Source: Apodospora peruviana (Eukaryota > Ascomycota > Sordariomycetes > Sordariales > Lasiosphaeriaceae). Taken from it: a stretch of 64,000 nt of DNA. The DNA is taken from positions 4,960,001-5,024,000 of the forward strand of contig JAUEDM010000001.1 of NCBI GenBank assembly GCA_033439685.1, read 5' to 3'. Both the position numbers and the translations under genes were made by a program. Below the pieces are notes generated by a model. The model did no database searches, had not been told where the DNA came from, and saw only the letters and a program-made list of their open reading frames with translations. This document shows, in pieces, positions 22,956-34,477 of this stretch (position 1 is the first letter of the stretch; the number at the start of each line of letters is the position of its first letter).

Positions 22956-23327
22956 ATGAGTCACAGCAGCGACGGACCGGCGGCAAGTGCAAATGCGACT
23001 CTGTCAGCTGTCTGTCCTGCGGCCATTTCATCTCCTCCACCAAGTTCTCCAGTTCCCGCAGCCGACGGCTCTGAACGACTCCCGGGTCAGTCGCAACGTG
23101 GGACTCCCTCCGTGGCCGCGCTATCCGCTCTTGCAGTAGCTGACGCCCTGGGATCGAACCGACGCCCGTCTTTTCACAACCTCTCAAGGCCTTCCAAGTT
23201 CGTCAACATGTCTGCCTCCACTCGGCTCCGGACTGGATTTCTTGCCCCTTCGGTCCGTTTGCCAAGCCCGGCTGCCGGGTTCGGCGCCTGCTTTTCAAAG
23301 ATTCGTCTTGATGGAGAACCGTGGTAG
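22956..23327 (+). CDS. Weak candidate: Ser/Pro/Ala-rich hypothetical protein or gene fragment
   Basis: A 123-codon frame with a composition like the low-complexity N-terminus of fungal regulatory proteins (SSPPPSSPVPAADG, PSVAALSALAVADALGS). There is no domain, and I cannot connect it to convincing downstream exons. It may be a first exon, a relic, or chance. Confidence 0.2.
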   Translation: MSHSSDGPAASANATLSAVCPAAISSPPPSSPVPAADGSERLPGQSQRGTPSVAALSALAVADALGSNRRPSFHNLSRPSKFVNMSASTRLRTGFLAPSVRLPSPAAGFGACFSKIRLDGEPW

Positions 23328-24307
23328 TAGGACATGAATGCCCGCCATCAAGAGCCGCTCTTAGGAACCCGATTGTTGTGTCTTCTAGTCAAGTGGCTTT
23401 GGTCGTTTTTTTTTTTTTTGTTGTCGATGACATTACTGGGGTCCGGCTTGTCTTTCGGCGCCATACAGGTGCACGCCCCGAGCCTGTCTTCTCGCGTTCT
23501 CTTCAAGCAAAGCCGCTTCTATCTCGAGGAACTCCCGATATCTAAGCAAGGACTTCAGATGCCAGGTAGACATCACGATGGTGCTATGCTCGGCCCATAT
23601 GGTGAATCTTTCTGATGGCGGCTTCCAATGAAACCATGGTTTTCGTTCCTGGTAAGTAGTACTCCATTCGTTCATCAACTTCAGATGAAAGGCGGGAACA
23701 TGTCACTGACCGATCGTTAGTCGTCTTTCCGGCTACCTTCATCGCCCCGTTGCCGCTAGTGTCGGCGCAAAGGCCTTGTTGCAACCTCAGATGAAGTTTT
23801 CATTGCCGAAAAGGGGCTGGAATTACACTGGAGTTTGTCTGGGTATCTTCGACGACTGTCACAGCTATGGAAATCAGGCCTTCAAACAACCCCTGAGACT
23901 CTCCTCGAGGAAAACGAAACTCCATGCAGTCTACAAGCAGTGTGGTGAATGGCACGCGGAAACACACGACGGAACTGTGGCACTCGTCTCACAGCATTGC
24001 CTCTGTTATAACAGATGTGTTAGAGCCGCTGGACTTGCTCATGAGGAGGTGTCCGCTGTTTTCTTCCATCTGATACATTACCTATTCACCGCAGTCATCG
24101 ACTGGTTTGCTGAGCCGCATGGCACTCGTTTGCCTGGATAATGCCCCCGACAAACAAGTTCTAATCTGAATGAGTTCCGACCAACTCGTGCCATATAAGC
24201 ATTCTTCAATCTCACCTCGACGCCATGAGAGGAGGTAACCTATCCACCACCCCGTTCCGTGATTCACTGACCCCCGCTGGCCTGCTTCTGGCGCCTCCGT
24301 CTGAGAG

Positions 24308-24315
24308 TATAAATA
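24308..24315 (+). promoter_or_regulatory. TATA box for the 687-residue protein gene
   Basis: TATAAATA, followed by AGGAATTC, about 250 bp upstream of the start codon at 24568. The sequence match is exact; the implied transcription start near 24340 is inferred. Confidence 0.5.
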
Positions 24316-24567
24316 GGAATTCACTCCTGCGGGACGAGCCCGTCCTCCTCCATCCACCAACGTCACTGCTCAATTTTCCAGGTCCTTCGACAGAACATCC
24401 AATTCTTACCACTTCTCGAGCCTGCCAACCATCCACGACTCGTCGTTGCTCAACAGTACACCTCAGCATTCTTCCTGGCCATCTTTCCAGCCCTGGTACT
24501 GACCGCAAGCGGACGAAGCGATTCTTGATAGCTCTATTGTCACCTTCACGGAGATACTGTACCAAAG

Positions 24568-26631
24568 ATGGACCCGAGTGGTGGCGTTCGCAGTCATTCT
24601 GACAGCGAAACCCAGCAAACTCTCAACGACACACCCAGCGTGGATCAGTCTACTGTGCCCATTGCTGTTACCACCAAAGACGATGTCGGCCACCGTGAGG
24701 AGGACGCATCGACCGATGATCAGCCAATTGTGCCCAGTGTTGTCAACGCTCAAGATGATGTTGGCCACCACGAGAAGGACGCATCCACCGATACATCACC
24801 GACGAACTCAATAGGTGAAGGTGCAGGCAGTCTCAACGGCTCTCTTCGGGGCCAGCCTGGGTCCAGAGCAACATCTCAACAGCCAGGATATCTGAGAGGT
24901 GGCCGAGCCCATCGGGAGTGGACTGCAAGTTACGGTAAAGTTCAGAAATGCGACTTCTGCGGCGAGCGGTCAAAGGGGGTTCTGCAGATGTGCGCCAAAT
25001 GTACGGTCTATATTTGCCAGGACTGTGCTATTGAGGGCAAGTGGAAGGGCGACAACCAGCACTACATCGAGGCCGCAACACTGGATTGGCAATCGCGAGC
25101 AGCCTCGAGATTCAAAACCCCCAAAGCACCGTCTAACGGACGCAAACGACGTCGTGCCACGAGCCTTGCAATCAGTGTTGGGAACGCGAACCAAGATAGC
25201 GGCCCAGGTACTGGAGGATCTAATACCAGCTCGCATACCGCAGCCAGCACTATCCATCAAGATATCGTTGAGGAAGACGATAGACCGGCGCCAAAGCAAT
25301 CCCGACAAACCAATAAGCCTGCTGTCCGTCGATCTGTCACCCAAGTCCATGATAGGACTCCTCTTCCCGACAGCCGGCCGGCTACGATGATGCCTGGATA
25401 CGGTCAAGGTGTGGGAGGTGGCGACCGTGACTATATGACTCCACGATCAGTTGAGCGGCATGCTCGTGTCCCCGTTCACTCGACTCCCACAGCTGACCCA
25501 CAGAACGTCCCAGGGGGACGTGGTAGTGGCCAGGTCACAAGCCATCGGCCAGCTGGGTCTGTTAATCGCCCACAGCACCCTCCAGTGCAAAACGCCCCCA
25601 GAGACATCACGCTCACCGCTGCTGCTGCTCGATCAGAGCTACGAGCCGCAGCTGCGGCGGCTTTGGAGCACCTAAACGGCCCGCTTCCCTTGGAAAAAGC
25701 CACCGATGATGTGATGGTGCTGGACGACGATGATGATGACGATTACGATTACGTGCCTGCTGGCGCTCCTCAGCCGCCGCGCATCCAGAATCGACAGCGT
25801 GCTGCTCCCGCTCCCATTTCCACCGGTCACCCCAAAAATGGTGTCCGGCGTTCTACGGCAACTCCCCGAACATCGTCAGCTGTCAGCCACCCTTCCGGAC
25901 GTCCCGAGATTGTCCCCACTCCTCAGCCTCGGCTGAGACAGAACCATCGGTACACGGGAGCCTTCAACTCCCGGGATCGAGAACGTCTGGTTTTTGGACT
26001 CTACCAGGACATCTTCGGCGAACGTATTCAGCCAACGTTCTTGACCATCAGCGACATGCCCAACACTTGGCAACCGCGGATGGATGACGACGACCCAGGT
26101 GTTCCTCGCCATCGAGGACTCCACGGCCGCCCTCCTACCGAGTATGAGCTCCACCACCAGCGCGTGGTCGAAGCAACAACTCAGTTCCACCCGCCTGGAT
26201 CGATGCCTCCGCCCCCTCCCGGGTATGTCGAGCACGCCTTCCAGCAGTATCCCAGCGGCTACTATCATCCCTCGGCACGGACGACCCCGATGCATCACCC
26301 GCACAACGAGTTCTCGCCGGAGGATCTTCAGATATTGTTCAACGACCGCGACCTTCTGCACACGATGCAGGCCCTGTGGGACAATCACCCCGAGATTCTG
26401 CGCATTCGACATCAACCTGGTGCGGGCGGTGAGTTGGCCGCTCTGCAGCTACTGTGGGAGGTGGCAGAGGTTCGACGTACGAGGGTGACGGTCCATTATT
26501 TCTCGCAATCGATACGGTGGTTTGCTGATCTGCGTCATCATTACGAACGCGGTCGCAGTGAGAGCCAGCTTCCGGGGGATTATCATCATGAGAACCATTG
26601 TGATGACGGTCACCAGGGTCACTATCATTGA
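24568..26631 (+). CDS. 687-residue protein with a Cys4-type zinc motif and a SUMO-interaction-like motif; function unknown
   Basis: Uninterrupted frame, no intron needed. I do not recognise the family. Residues about 14-65 contain an imperfect duplication built on DDVGHREEDASTD / DDVGHHEKDASTD. At about 128-153 is a compact cysteine module, CDFCGE..MCAKC..YICQDC, like half of a RING/B-box or treble clef. Basic stretch GRKRRRATS (about 193-201) could be a nuclear signal. VMVLDDDDDDD (about 383-393) has the form of a SUMO-interacting motif next to an acidic run. The last 200 residues are rich in His, Pro and Arg and contain a more ordered segment (LQILFNDRDLLHTMQALWDN, then LAALQLLWEVAEVRRTRV); the extreme end is His-rich. 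Nuclear location and protein interaction are inferred only. Confidence 0.65.
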   Translation: MDPSGGVRSHSDSETQQTLNDTPSVDQSTVPIAVTTKDDVGHREEDASTDDQPIVPSVVNAQDDVGHHEKDASTDTSPTNSIGEGAGSLNGSLRGQPGSRATSQQPGYLRGGRAHREWTASYGKVQKCDFCGERSKGVLQMCAKCTVYICQDCAIEGKWKGDNQHYIEAATLDWQSRAASRFKTPKAPSNGRKRRRATSLAISVGNANQDSGPGTGGSNTSSHTAASTIHQDIVEEDDRPAPKQSRQTNKPAVRRSVTQVHDRTPLPDSRPATMMPGYGQGVGGGDRDYMTPRSVERHARVPVHSTPTADPQNVPGGRGSGQVTSHRPAGSVNRPQHPPVQNAPRDITLTAAAARSELRAAAAAALEHLNGPLPLEKATDDVMVLDDDDDDDYDYVPAGAPQPPRIQNRQRAAPAPISTGHPKNGVRRSTATPRTSSAVSHPSGRPEIVPTPQPRLRQNHRYTGAFNSRDRERLVFGLYQDIFGERIQPTFLTISDMPNTWQPRMDDDDPGVPRHRGLHGRPPTEYELHHQRVVEATTQFHPPGSMPPPPPGYVEHAFQQYPSGYYHPSARTTPMHHPHNEFSPEDLQILFNDRDLLHTMQALWDNHPEILRIRHQPGAGGELAALQLLWEVAEVRRTRVTVHYFSQSIRWFADLRHHYERGRSESQLPGDYHHENHCDDGHQGHYH

Positions 26632-27691
26632 CGTGAAGAAATATGATACATTCAGATGTATCAAGATGAAGTGGAGGAGTTAGCGGTGGTCCAGGTGGCA
26701 GAGGTCATGTCTACTTGTGTAGCAACAATACAAATGGGCAGATCGTGGAGGAAATATTTGCTTGTATTTATTTGCTGGACGATTCTGTACACCGTGTTTG
26801 GGTCTGTCTTGTTGCATTGGCTTCTTTTTTTCAATTCTTCCGTCATACAACCTGCCTGCTTGGATGGTGGGTGTTTGATTGGCCGGTCTTATTTTTGCTC
26901 ACACAATTTTCTCTTCTTTTTTGTCCAGGTCGCCTTTCGTGAAGGGTACTTGACATGACATCTATCACCTTTGGTTTTTGCCATTCGTGGGGGAGAAGAG
27001 GATTTCACAGAGAGGCATACTATTTCTTTGCTTGTTACTATTGAGATACTTTATTTGGCCCTGATGCCACATTACCAGGAGTTCGATGGATCTAGTTGGT
27101 CATTTGTACTTGCTTTTAGCACAGGAGAGGAGAGAAATATGGTGATTCCCCTTTGCCTGCACACCGATAGAGAGATAGATATTCCCAGTCTGTTGTATGT
27201 CCATCACTCTGTTAGCACCAGTCTTTGTGGCCCCAAGTTTCAGATAGCAGGTATTCTTTCTACGCCTTATGTAATGCATGTATCTAGAGCAACAAGACGG
27301 TACCAAAATGGTGGAATTCCCGAAGCGATTCAGGGGCCAAGTAAAACAAACACATAGTCTACCTTAAATGATAACACACTGTTCCTAACATGGCTAAGAC
27401 ATTATCGTATTCCGTACACATTCGTGTCGTAGCATGAAGAACCCAAAAACCAGTTGCCAGCCCAGAAAGATTGACTTGCAGATTGAGCAAACAAACATGA
27501 AGATCCAATCCAGTATCTGAACAAAATATCGCTAACTGTCGACATCCATCCAATGCCCATTATTACCTCAAATGCCCGAGTTCGAAAAAAACAAAAACAC
27601 AATACATGCTTGTCAGACAGATTAGGTAGGCTTAACCCGACTATAACACCTCTGCATATATCATCCATCATTAACCAAACCCCTCGTAATT
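26632..27691. other. Intergenic region, convergent 3' flanks
   Basis: T-rich plus strand after the 687-residue protein gene, then the 3' flank of the decayed ABC transporter. No supported frame, RNA gene or repeat. Confidence 0.45.
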
Positions 27692-30600
27692 CAATATTTG
27701 TTTAGTGGGTCAAGAATCGTCTCAACCAACTGATCCCTATCGGCGCTCTTCTGAACAAGTTCCCAGAACGTCCCCGTGCCATCATCACCATTCCCTCTAG
27801 CATCAGATGCTGCCGCCGCCGCCTCTCCCTCGCCATACCAGCCTTCAGCAGCTCCCTCGGGGTCCCGAGCTCAATCACCCGGCCCTTGTCCATGACCAGC
27901 AGCCTATCGAAGTCGGCCACAGTCGACAGGTGGTGCGCAATGACGAGCACGGTACACCCGATGGCCGCAAACTCGCGGCGTAGTGACTCCTGGATGACCT
28001 TGCCCGTGCCGCGGTCAACCGCGCTGGTGGCCTCGTCGAGCACCACGATCTTGGGTCGGGCGAGGAGAGCGCGCGCAAGACACACAAGCTGGCGCTGACC
28101 CTGGGACAGGTTGGCGCCGCCGGCACTAACGGGCATGGACAGGTCGGTGAAGCTGCTGTTGGTTCTTCCAAGGCGGGGCCGCGGGCTTCCCGTAGCAAGC
28201 TCCTCCTCGGGCTGTATGGGCTGCTACGGCACGTCGTCGGTAGCAAGGTTGACAAAAGGGCCCTCGTGTGTGGCCGGAATTCCTTCAGCTGATGCTGGTG
28301 GATAGGCCGTGTTAGTCCGGTCTGGATCGCCTACGGGGGTCTGAACCAGGTGCACGCGCTGTAGAGCTACGTGCAGATCATAGTCTTCTAGGCATGACTC
28401 CATGTCTAGGTTTGAACGAAGCGTCCCCTTTTTCGGCAGCAAATCCAGATCAGCAACGGAAGCCCACAGCATTTGGTTTCGATTCTACTTACGAAAACAA
28501 GAACGGGTCCTGGGGAATAATCGCGAGTCGGCTCCGTAGCTGCGTCAGCTTCAAGGTAGAGATATCCACATTGTCTATCCGAACAGAGCCCCCTCTGGGC
28601 TCGAGCAGTCGGAACAATACCCCAGCTAGGGTTGACTTTCCAGCACCTGTCCGGCCAAAAATGCCAACCCTTTCTCCGGACTCGACAGTAAAGTTGACGC
28701 CCTTCAACATAGGCGGCAGATGCTCCGCGTACGCGACACTCAAATTTTCGACTTCGATCCTGCCTTCGGCGGCCAGGCAGCGGGCGCATCCGCGCCGCCC
28801 TGGGGCTCAAGCTCAATCTCGGCGTACTCCAGCACGCGCTCGCAGGCGTTGAACGACGTTTCGACAGACCCCAGCGCCGTGAGCATACCGTTCAGCGCAT
28901 TGGTGTAGCGCAGCGCAAACGTCAAACTGAACCCCGCGAAAGCCGCGTCGACGCGGCGAAACACCACCGCGCTGGCGACGACGGTGGCGAACACGGCGCC
29001 GACCATGCCCATCCGGACGTTCCTCCAGCGCCAGCACAGCACAAGAGCCCATTGAGCCTTTGCGCTGTCGTCGATGAGGCGGTGCATGCGGTCGAGGTAG
29101 TAGCCGCAGCGGCCAAAGGCGCGGATGGTGGAGAGCCCGGACAAGGCGGAGCTGAACTGGTCGTAGACGGGGGAGCGCGAGACCGAGTCGAGGCGTTTCA
29201 TCGCGCGCGATGCGGGTGTAGAGAGCGAAGAGCAGGACCCCGAGCAGGATAACGTAGGTGGACACAGACACACTGTTTACAGGTCAATAATCATCTCTAT
29301 CCATGCTCACCGCCTGAATAGGTGTGGACTTGGTTACCTAGTGGCCATGATGATGACCAACAGGATAAATTCCCTGAGCAAGGCAAATATCTGGGTGGTC
29401 AGGCTCTTGTCGACGGTTATCATGTCTGAGGCAAAGCGGTTGAGAATACGACCGGCCAGCACGTTGTCAATCCAACGCATTGGGGCTCGGAGAATAGCAT
29501 GTGTCATCTGTCTAAAAAGTACTCTGGAAGCCTTTATCGCGACGGAAAAGGAGGTCAGGTCTTGTACAATCTGACTCAAGTTGATGAGGAGATAGAACAG
29601 AATGTATGCTTCCATCCCTGAGGCACAGTTAGCAAGCAGTTTTGAGAATGGCGAGGTATATGGATGAGCAGTGACAGCAGATTATAGTAACATGGCAGTT
29701 ACAAGGGAGCCCCGGGGAGAACCTACAAAAGGCAATTTTGCCACGAGTGTCCATAGAAGTCTCATAACCAGAAGCATGGAGATGTGTTCCAGACATATTA
29801 TCGACGAATAAACCTTTCGGTACAACAGTTCGAGTCTCAGCCGCCTGCTGCGAGAGCTCCTTCAGACTCCACGTCTGAGCGACATTCAGGATGTGGCCTA
29901 ATAGAAAGACGGCTATCCCGAAACCGAAGGATAAAGCCCCGCCCATAGCGCTGTAATAAGCTTCCGTAAACCCTCCATAGACCCGTCCAGACTCTCGTTG
30001 TTCTCCTTGGCTCGCTTTTCTCATAATCGATATCCTTTCCAGTGAACCTTGGCCATCCGGGGCCGTTTCGCTTGCGGATTCAGGTGCGCCTGTCATACTG
30101 TTTGTGGTAACTAAATCTTTGGGAGGAGAAAGAAACTCAGCAGCCTCGAGCTGTTCGTTATCGAGGCTGATCATGTACCTCGCATACGACCGGACGAGCT
30201 CCGGATGGTGAGTCTCTAAGATGCGTGTCCTCCGCTGGCCAGCTCTCCCGTGAGTGCTTCGTTGGCGATCCGTAATCCGACATGGGCGTCCACGGCATCG
30301 TCAAGTACAATAATTCCAACGCGAGAGTAGAGCGCCCGGGCCAGCGCTGTCCTCCATTTCTGCCCACCAGACAATGCAACGCCTTTTGGCCCAACCTCCG
30401 TTTGATCGTTATCGGCGAAAAATTCGATATCTCTGTCTAGTGCACAAGCATAGAGAACCTTGCGGTAGCGCTCCTCGACGAAACGGAAGACCGAACAGAA
30501 TATTCTCTCTGATTGTACCGCTCTCAATCTAAGGCGTCTGCGAGACGAAGGATGTCATCTCGGGCACTATCCAGTCCGCAGCTGGTACAGAGCTTGCGTT

Positions 30601-32860
30601 TTGAGGTACTGGCGAAGAGGGCGGGATGCGAATGGCCCCAGCTACGAGTTTAACTTCACCGAGAACTGCTGCAAGGAGGAGGCTCTTTCCAGACCCGACC
30701 TTCCCTGTGATCACGCTGAGCTTGCCGCTTGGAATGCCCAGGGTTAGGTTCCTGAGCACAAAGTGCTCCGTTGAGTTCGATTCAGCGCCCGGTTATGCTA
30801 CAGTGGCGTCTTCAAATGCGATGATCTCGCCTGGCTTTAAGACCAGTTCTTTCTCGAGCTGGTTGAGATACTTCTCCACCCTCTTGGCACTTGTCCAAGC
30901 ATCGTCTATCACCATCCGCAACTGCGGAGTGGGGGCGATAGCGCTGTGTAGTTGCTTAAAGAGACCCAGGGAGGTAAATATGACGGACGCTTTTATGCCT
31001 GTTCCATGCTGCCACACATAGCCCGACAGAGTGACGGTAGCGAGTAGTAAAGGACCCATACTCACAACAAAGACCTCCAGAGACTTCCAGAGGGTCATCC
31101 TCCAGTATCGTGCGAGCTCCTTGTCTCTTTTGGCAAGGATGCTGTCTTCCCAGCTCTGCTCGACGACTGAATATTTGATCTGCTGCATGCCTTTCAAGGC
31201 TTCGTCCAAGAGATGGGCCTTGTGATCACGGTAGTGTATGAGCCCCTTACTCAAGATGCGATACCTTATCGACATAAGGTTGCTCAGGGGCGCTACCAGT
31301 GCTGCCGCGGCAAGGCCGGATAGCGCTGGGATCCAGCCTGTCAACCGGACCAGGAAGCTTCCTGCAAGGACAAATCTGTACAGGGCCATGGGGAAGTTGT
31401 TGTTGGCTGTACAGAAGCCCGCTATGCGATCACTTCAGGAATTGGATAAGCATGTTCCAAATGAAATGTTGGGTTGTGCTATTCATCGGGGCGTACCTGT
31501 CGGCTCTTAGCTGGGTAATGAGTGACTGGCAGCGTTGCTTGTCATCGGACTTGCCTTTGCCCTTTGTCGCTCTCCAGTCCTTGCGTGTGGCAGATCCAGA
31601 AATATCGTCCACCGCTTTCCTCGGTTTCGTAATAGCAATCTCGTACTGATTTAGTGCCTTGGAGAAGAGTAATGACTGTAACAGCGACCCCACAGGAGTA
31701 ACAAGTCAGCTGGCTGTAACCCATTCAAGGGAATTACTGACTCCTACCTGAAGTACTTGGCTGAAGAGTAAGCCAAGTACCCAGACAAACAGATGAAGAT
31801 CACTGGACTCAGCATGGTGAGTTCTCTCGATGCTCGACAAGAAGTTGTAGATGACGACCTGCGGAAAGATTAAAAGCAAAGTCGAGAGTAGGGTTAGAAT
31901 CCACTGTAGTGTCAACTCCCGGGTGTGAACTTTGATGGGCTGCCACCAGAACGGTCCGCGGCCACACTTCTGGAGAAACCTCTCCTTGAGGCGTTCAGAG
32001 CGAGTCGCGAAGTCTGGCTCGGGGATGTCTTCGATTTGGACGGTGCGTTGGCGGATAAGGGCAAGCACGCCACGATTCCAAGAAGACGAGAAGCGGGCTA
32101 ATAGGGACACGGTGTTCTGCCGGTCAACAAGCTGGCCGTGGTGATAAACATCGGGGCGCTGTGGGAATGATGCAAAGGCGCAAGCTACTGCAGCCGCCAA
32201 GAGAAACTGGATGAGGAGGAGGAGTCCAAGGACTCTATCTCTGATCTCAGAATTCGAAAGCAATGCAATGATTTCCACTCCATGGCGAAAAGCAATGCAA
32301 GTGGTCAAAACCAAGGACGACACTAGTTCGAATACTGTGAGTTTGAACCTCGCGACATAGTGACGGCGGATGGGAAGTAAGGCACATTGGAAACAGAGCA
32401 GCGTCTATTTCAACGAGTCAGCTGCCTTCCTAGCCAGTCATGGTACGCGGAATAGAGGGACATGAGAACATACCCATGACACTGGCTCGACCCAAAATGC
32501 AATAACAGGGAGGATGAACGGACTGCTGGAGAAGCGAGCCTGTGGGAACATCAAGGCGGCTACGTTGGCGAGCAGCGAGGTGGCTGTGCCGATAACAATG
32601 CCGACCCAGACGCTTTACGCGTGGGCGAGTGTCTGAATAGGCCCTTGTTGACTCCGCGGTCACAAGGCCATCAACGTCTTGGTAGAACTCGTCGTCATTG
32701 TCGCAAGTCTTTTCCCTTGCGATTGCGATGGCGTGCCGACATGTGGGGGCGGTCAGAAGGGCGATGACGAGGGTGCTAATAAGGCCAACGGCAACTTCAA
32801 CTTTGTTCTTCAGGTTGCTGTCGCGAGAGCGAATCCGAGCTTATTAATAATAGGTTGAGC
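27692..32860 (-). pseudogene. Decayed ABCC (MRP-type) transporter gene
   Basis: All parts of a full-length ABC-C exporter are present in order but in shifting frames. NBD1 has Walker A GKVGSGKS (near 30700), signature LSGGQ and a shortened Walker B region (IIVLDDAVDAHVG); NBD2 has GRTGAGKS (near 28660), LSQGQ and IVVLDEATSAVD. Lesions seen: TAA at 30795-30793 and TAG at 30531-30529, both where Trp is expected in NBD1; frameshifts near 30484 and 30225-30240 in NBD1; near 29205-29212 (a GCGCGC tract) and 28770 in the second membrane half; a phase break at the intron near 28492-28428; TAG at 28226-28224 before the NBD2 signature; a frameshift near 27840, after which the C-terminal motif FWELVQKS lies in another frame; and one near 32615. 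The usual ABCC N-terminus was not found. Cannot make a working transporter; neighbouring genes are intact, so this is not a poor-sequence region. Confidence 0.88.
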
Positions 32861-33457
32861 ATCCTTGCGTTTCGCTAGGTACCAAAGGCTGGCCAGGCGT
32901 GCTTGGGGTGGGGAAACGAGACGCGGGGGTCATTAGAGGCCCAGTTGGGCGAATTTGCCGTTTTTCAGGCGATGTGGTTGGTCAGATAACCGACAGGGGT
33001 GTGAATCTGGGGAACTTGAGTACGGAGTACGGATGCTGTGTTTCTTTTGCCAAAAGAACAAGTCAGTCGAGTGAAGAAAAACTACGGAATACTTGGGTAA
33101 TATACATGGACCACAAATATACAGATAACGTATTGTTCGAATTTCGAGGTTTGTGAGTCATTGAAGCACCCTGGACCAAGTCACGGCAGTAGACAGCACA
33201 TACTGGTTACAAAAGGCTACTTATTACTACTCGAATACGCAGGTGACCTCAAGGACGGAACTCGTCCAATCTAGGTCAGACCGACCATCCGATGCTGTTC
33301 AAATTGACCACCACGATCCTCGAGCAGTGGCCGCACAGCGTCCATCGACTCCTCCAATCCCAACTCGACCCCATCAGCTAGCTCCCGACACGTCCTGTAG
33401 GACCACATATGCCACACTTGCACCAGCGTGATCTGCCTAACTTATACCTTGTCCAAC
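32861..33457. other. Intergenic region between the ABC pseudogene and the SDR gene
   Basis: Nothing coding is supported. It may include the remains of the lost N-terminal part and promoter of the ABC gene, but I could not align any of it. Confidence 0.4.
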
Positions 33458-34477
33458 TTAGCCGTTGACAATGGTGCCGCCGTTGCAGTGAATGGTTTGT
33501 CCGCTCACACACGAGCTATCGGCTGAAGCAAGGAAGACGACGCAAGTCGCAATCTCACTCGGCTGGGCTGGACGGCCCATGGGGGCAGTGAACTGTTTCT
33601 GCGCGTCGTCCGTCATCGTTGCCGGAATCAATGGTGTCCAGACGGGGCCTGGAGCGATGGCATTGACTCTGATACCTTTGCCAATCTGCTGGTTGTGTAA
33701 TCCACGCGTAAATGAAATGATGGCGCCCTTGGTGGATGTGTAGTCAAGAAGATCCGGACGACCGATGTACGCATTAATCGACGCATTGTTGATGATGGTG
33801 CTGCCACGCTCCATGTACGGGAGAGCGTACTTGGCCAGATAGAAGAATGGGTGGATGTTGGTGTTGAATGTATGGATCCATTGATCCCTGCCAGCACTGT
33901 TAGCATCGTGGTGACCCTCTCTGCGTCATGGCATGCGATGAAAACACTCACTCTGTCAGGTCCGCTATGTCCTCAACCATGTTTTGGTACGCCGAGTTGT
34001 TGAACAAGATGTCAATCTTCTTGTTGAACACCTTGACAGCTTCGTCAATCACATTTTTGCAGTTCTCACGGACGGTGAGGTCGGTGGACACCAAGTGGCA
34101 TTGCTGGCCGTACGCCTCGACACGCTTCTTGGTCTCTTGAGCGTCGTCCTCCTCCTCTGGAAGATATGCGATAAGCGAGTTTGCACCCTCCATGGCAAAG
34201 AGAATTGCAGTTGCACGGCCAATTCCAGAGTCGCCGCCCGTGATGATGGCATTTTTGCCCTGGAGTTTGCCCGCCGCCTTGTACTTTTGGCTCTTCCCGT
34301 CATCGGTCGGGATCTCATCAAACAGCGGTTTTGGGTTGGGCATTTTACCTTCCATGCCGGGAAACTCCTGGCTCGTGACCGGGATTTTGTGACCTTGTGT
34401 AAGGTCAGAATGCATTGCTGGGTGGACATCCTCTCTTGGTGATACTTACCGCTCTCAAATTGAGATTTGTCAGTCAT
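33458..34477 (-). CDS. Short-chain dehydrogenase/reductase (classical type, YghA/general-stress-like)
   Basis: NAD(P)-dependent oxidoreductase of the classical SDR fold. Exons 34477-34450, 34393-33952, 33887-33458; introns 56 and 64 nt; 299 residues. Exon 1 encodes only nine codons plus one base. Motifs: cofactor loop TGGDSGIGRA at about 61-70, NNAS with the catalytic Ser about 193, and YTSTKGA with Tyr 206 and Lys 210; the tail SGQTIHCNGG is typical. The long N-terminal extension with PG(M)..KP.. is seen in the subgroup that includes bacterial YghA and glucose/ribitol-dehydrogenase-like stress proteins. Cytosolic by lack of a signal. The substrate is not indicated. Confidence 0.9.

Larger units (their letters stand above)
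20503..24307. other. 3.8-kb gene-poor region with simple repeats
   Basis: Between the divergent Myb-like gene and the 687-residue protein. It contains a 12-G run (20933-20944), a 14-T run (about 23406-23419), a 7-bp tandem repeat (listed separately) and one weak coding candidate at 22956-23327. Everything else is short frames without domains. No tRNA, rRNA or transposase remnant was found. Confidence 0.45.
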
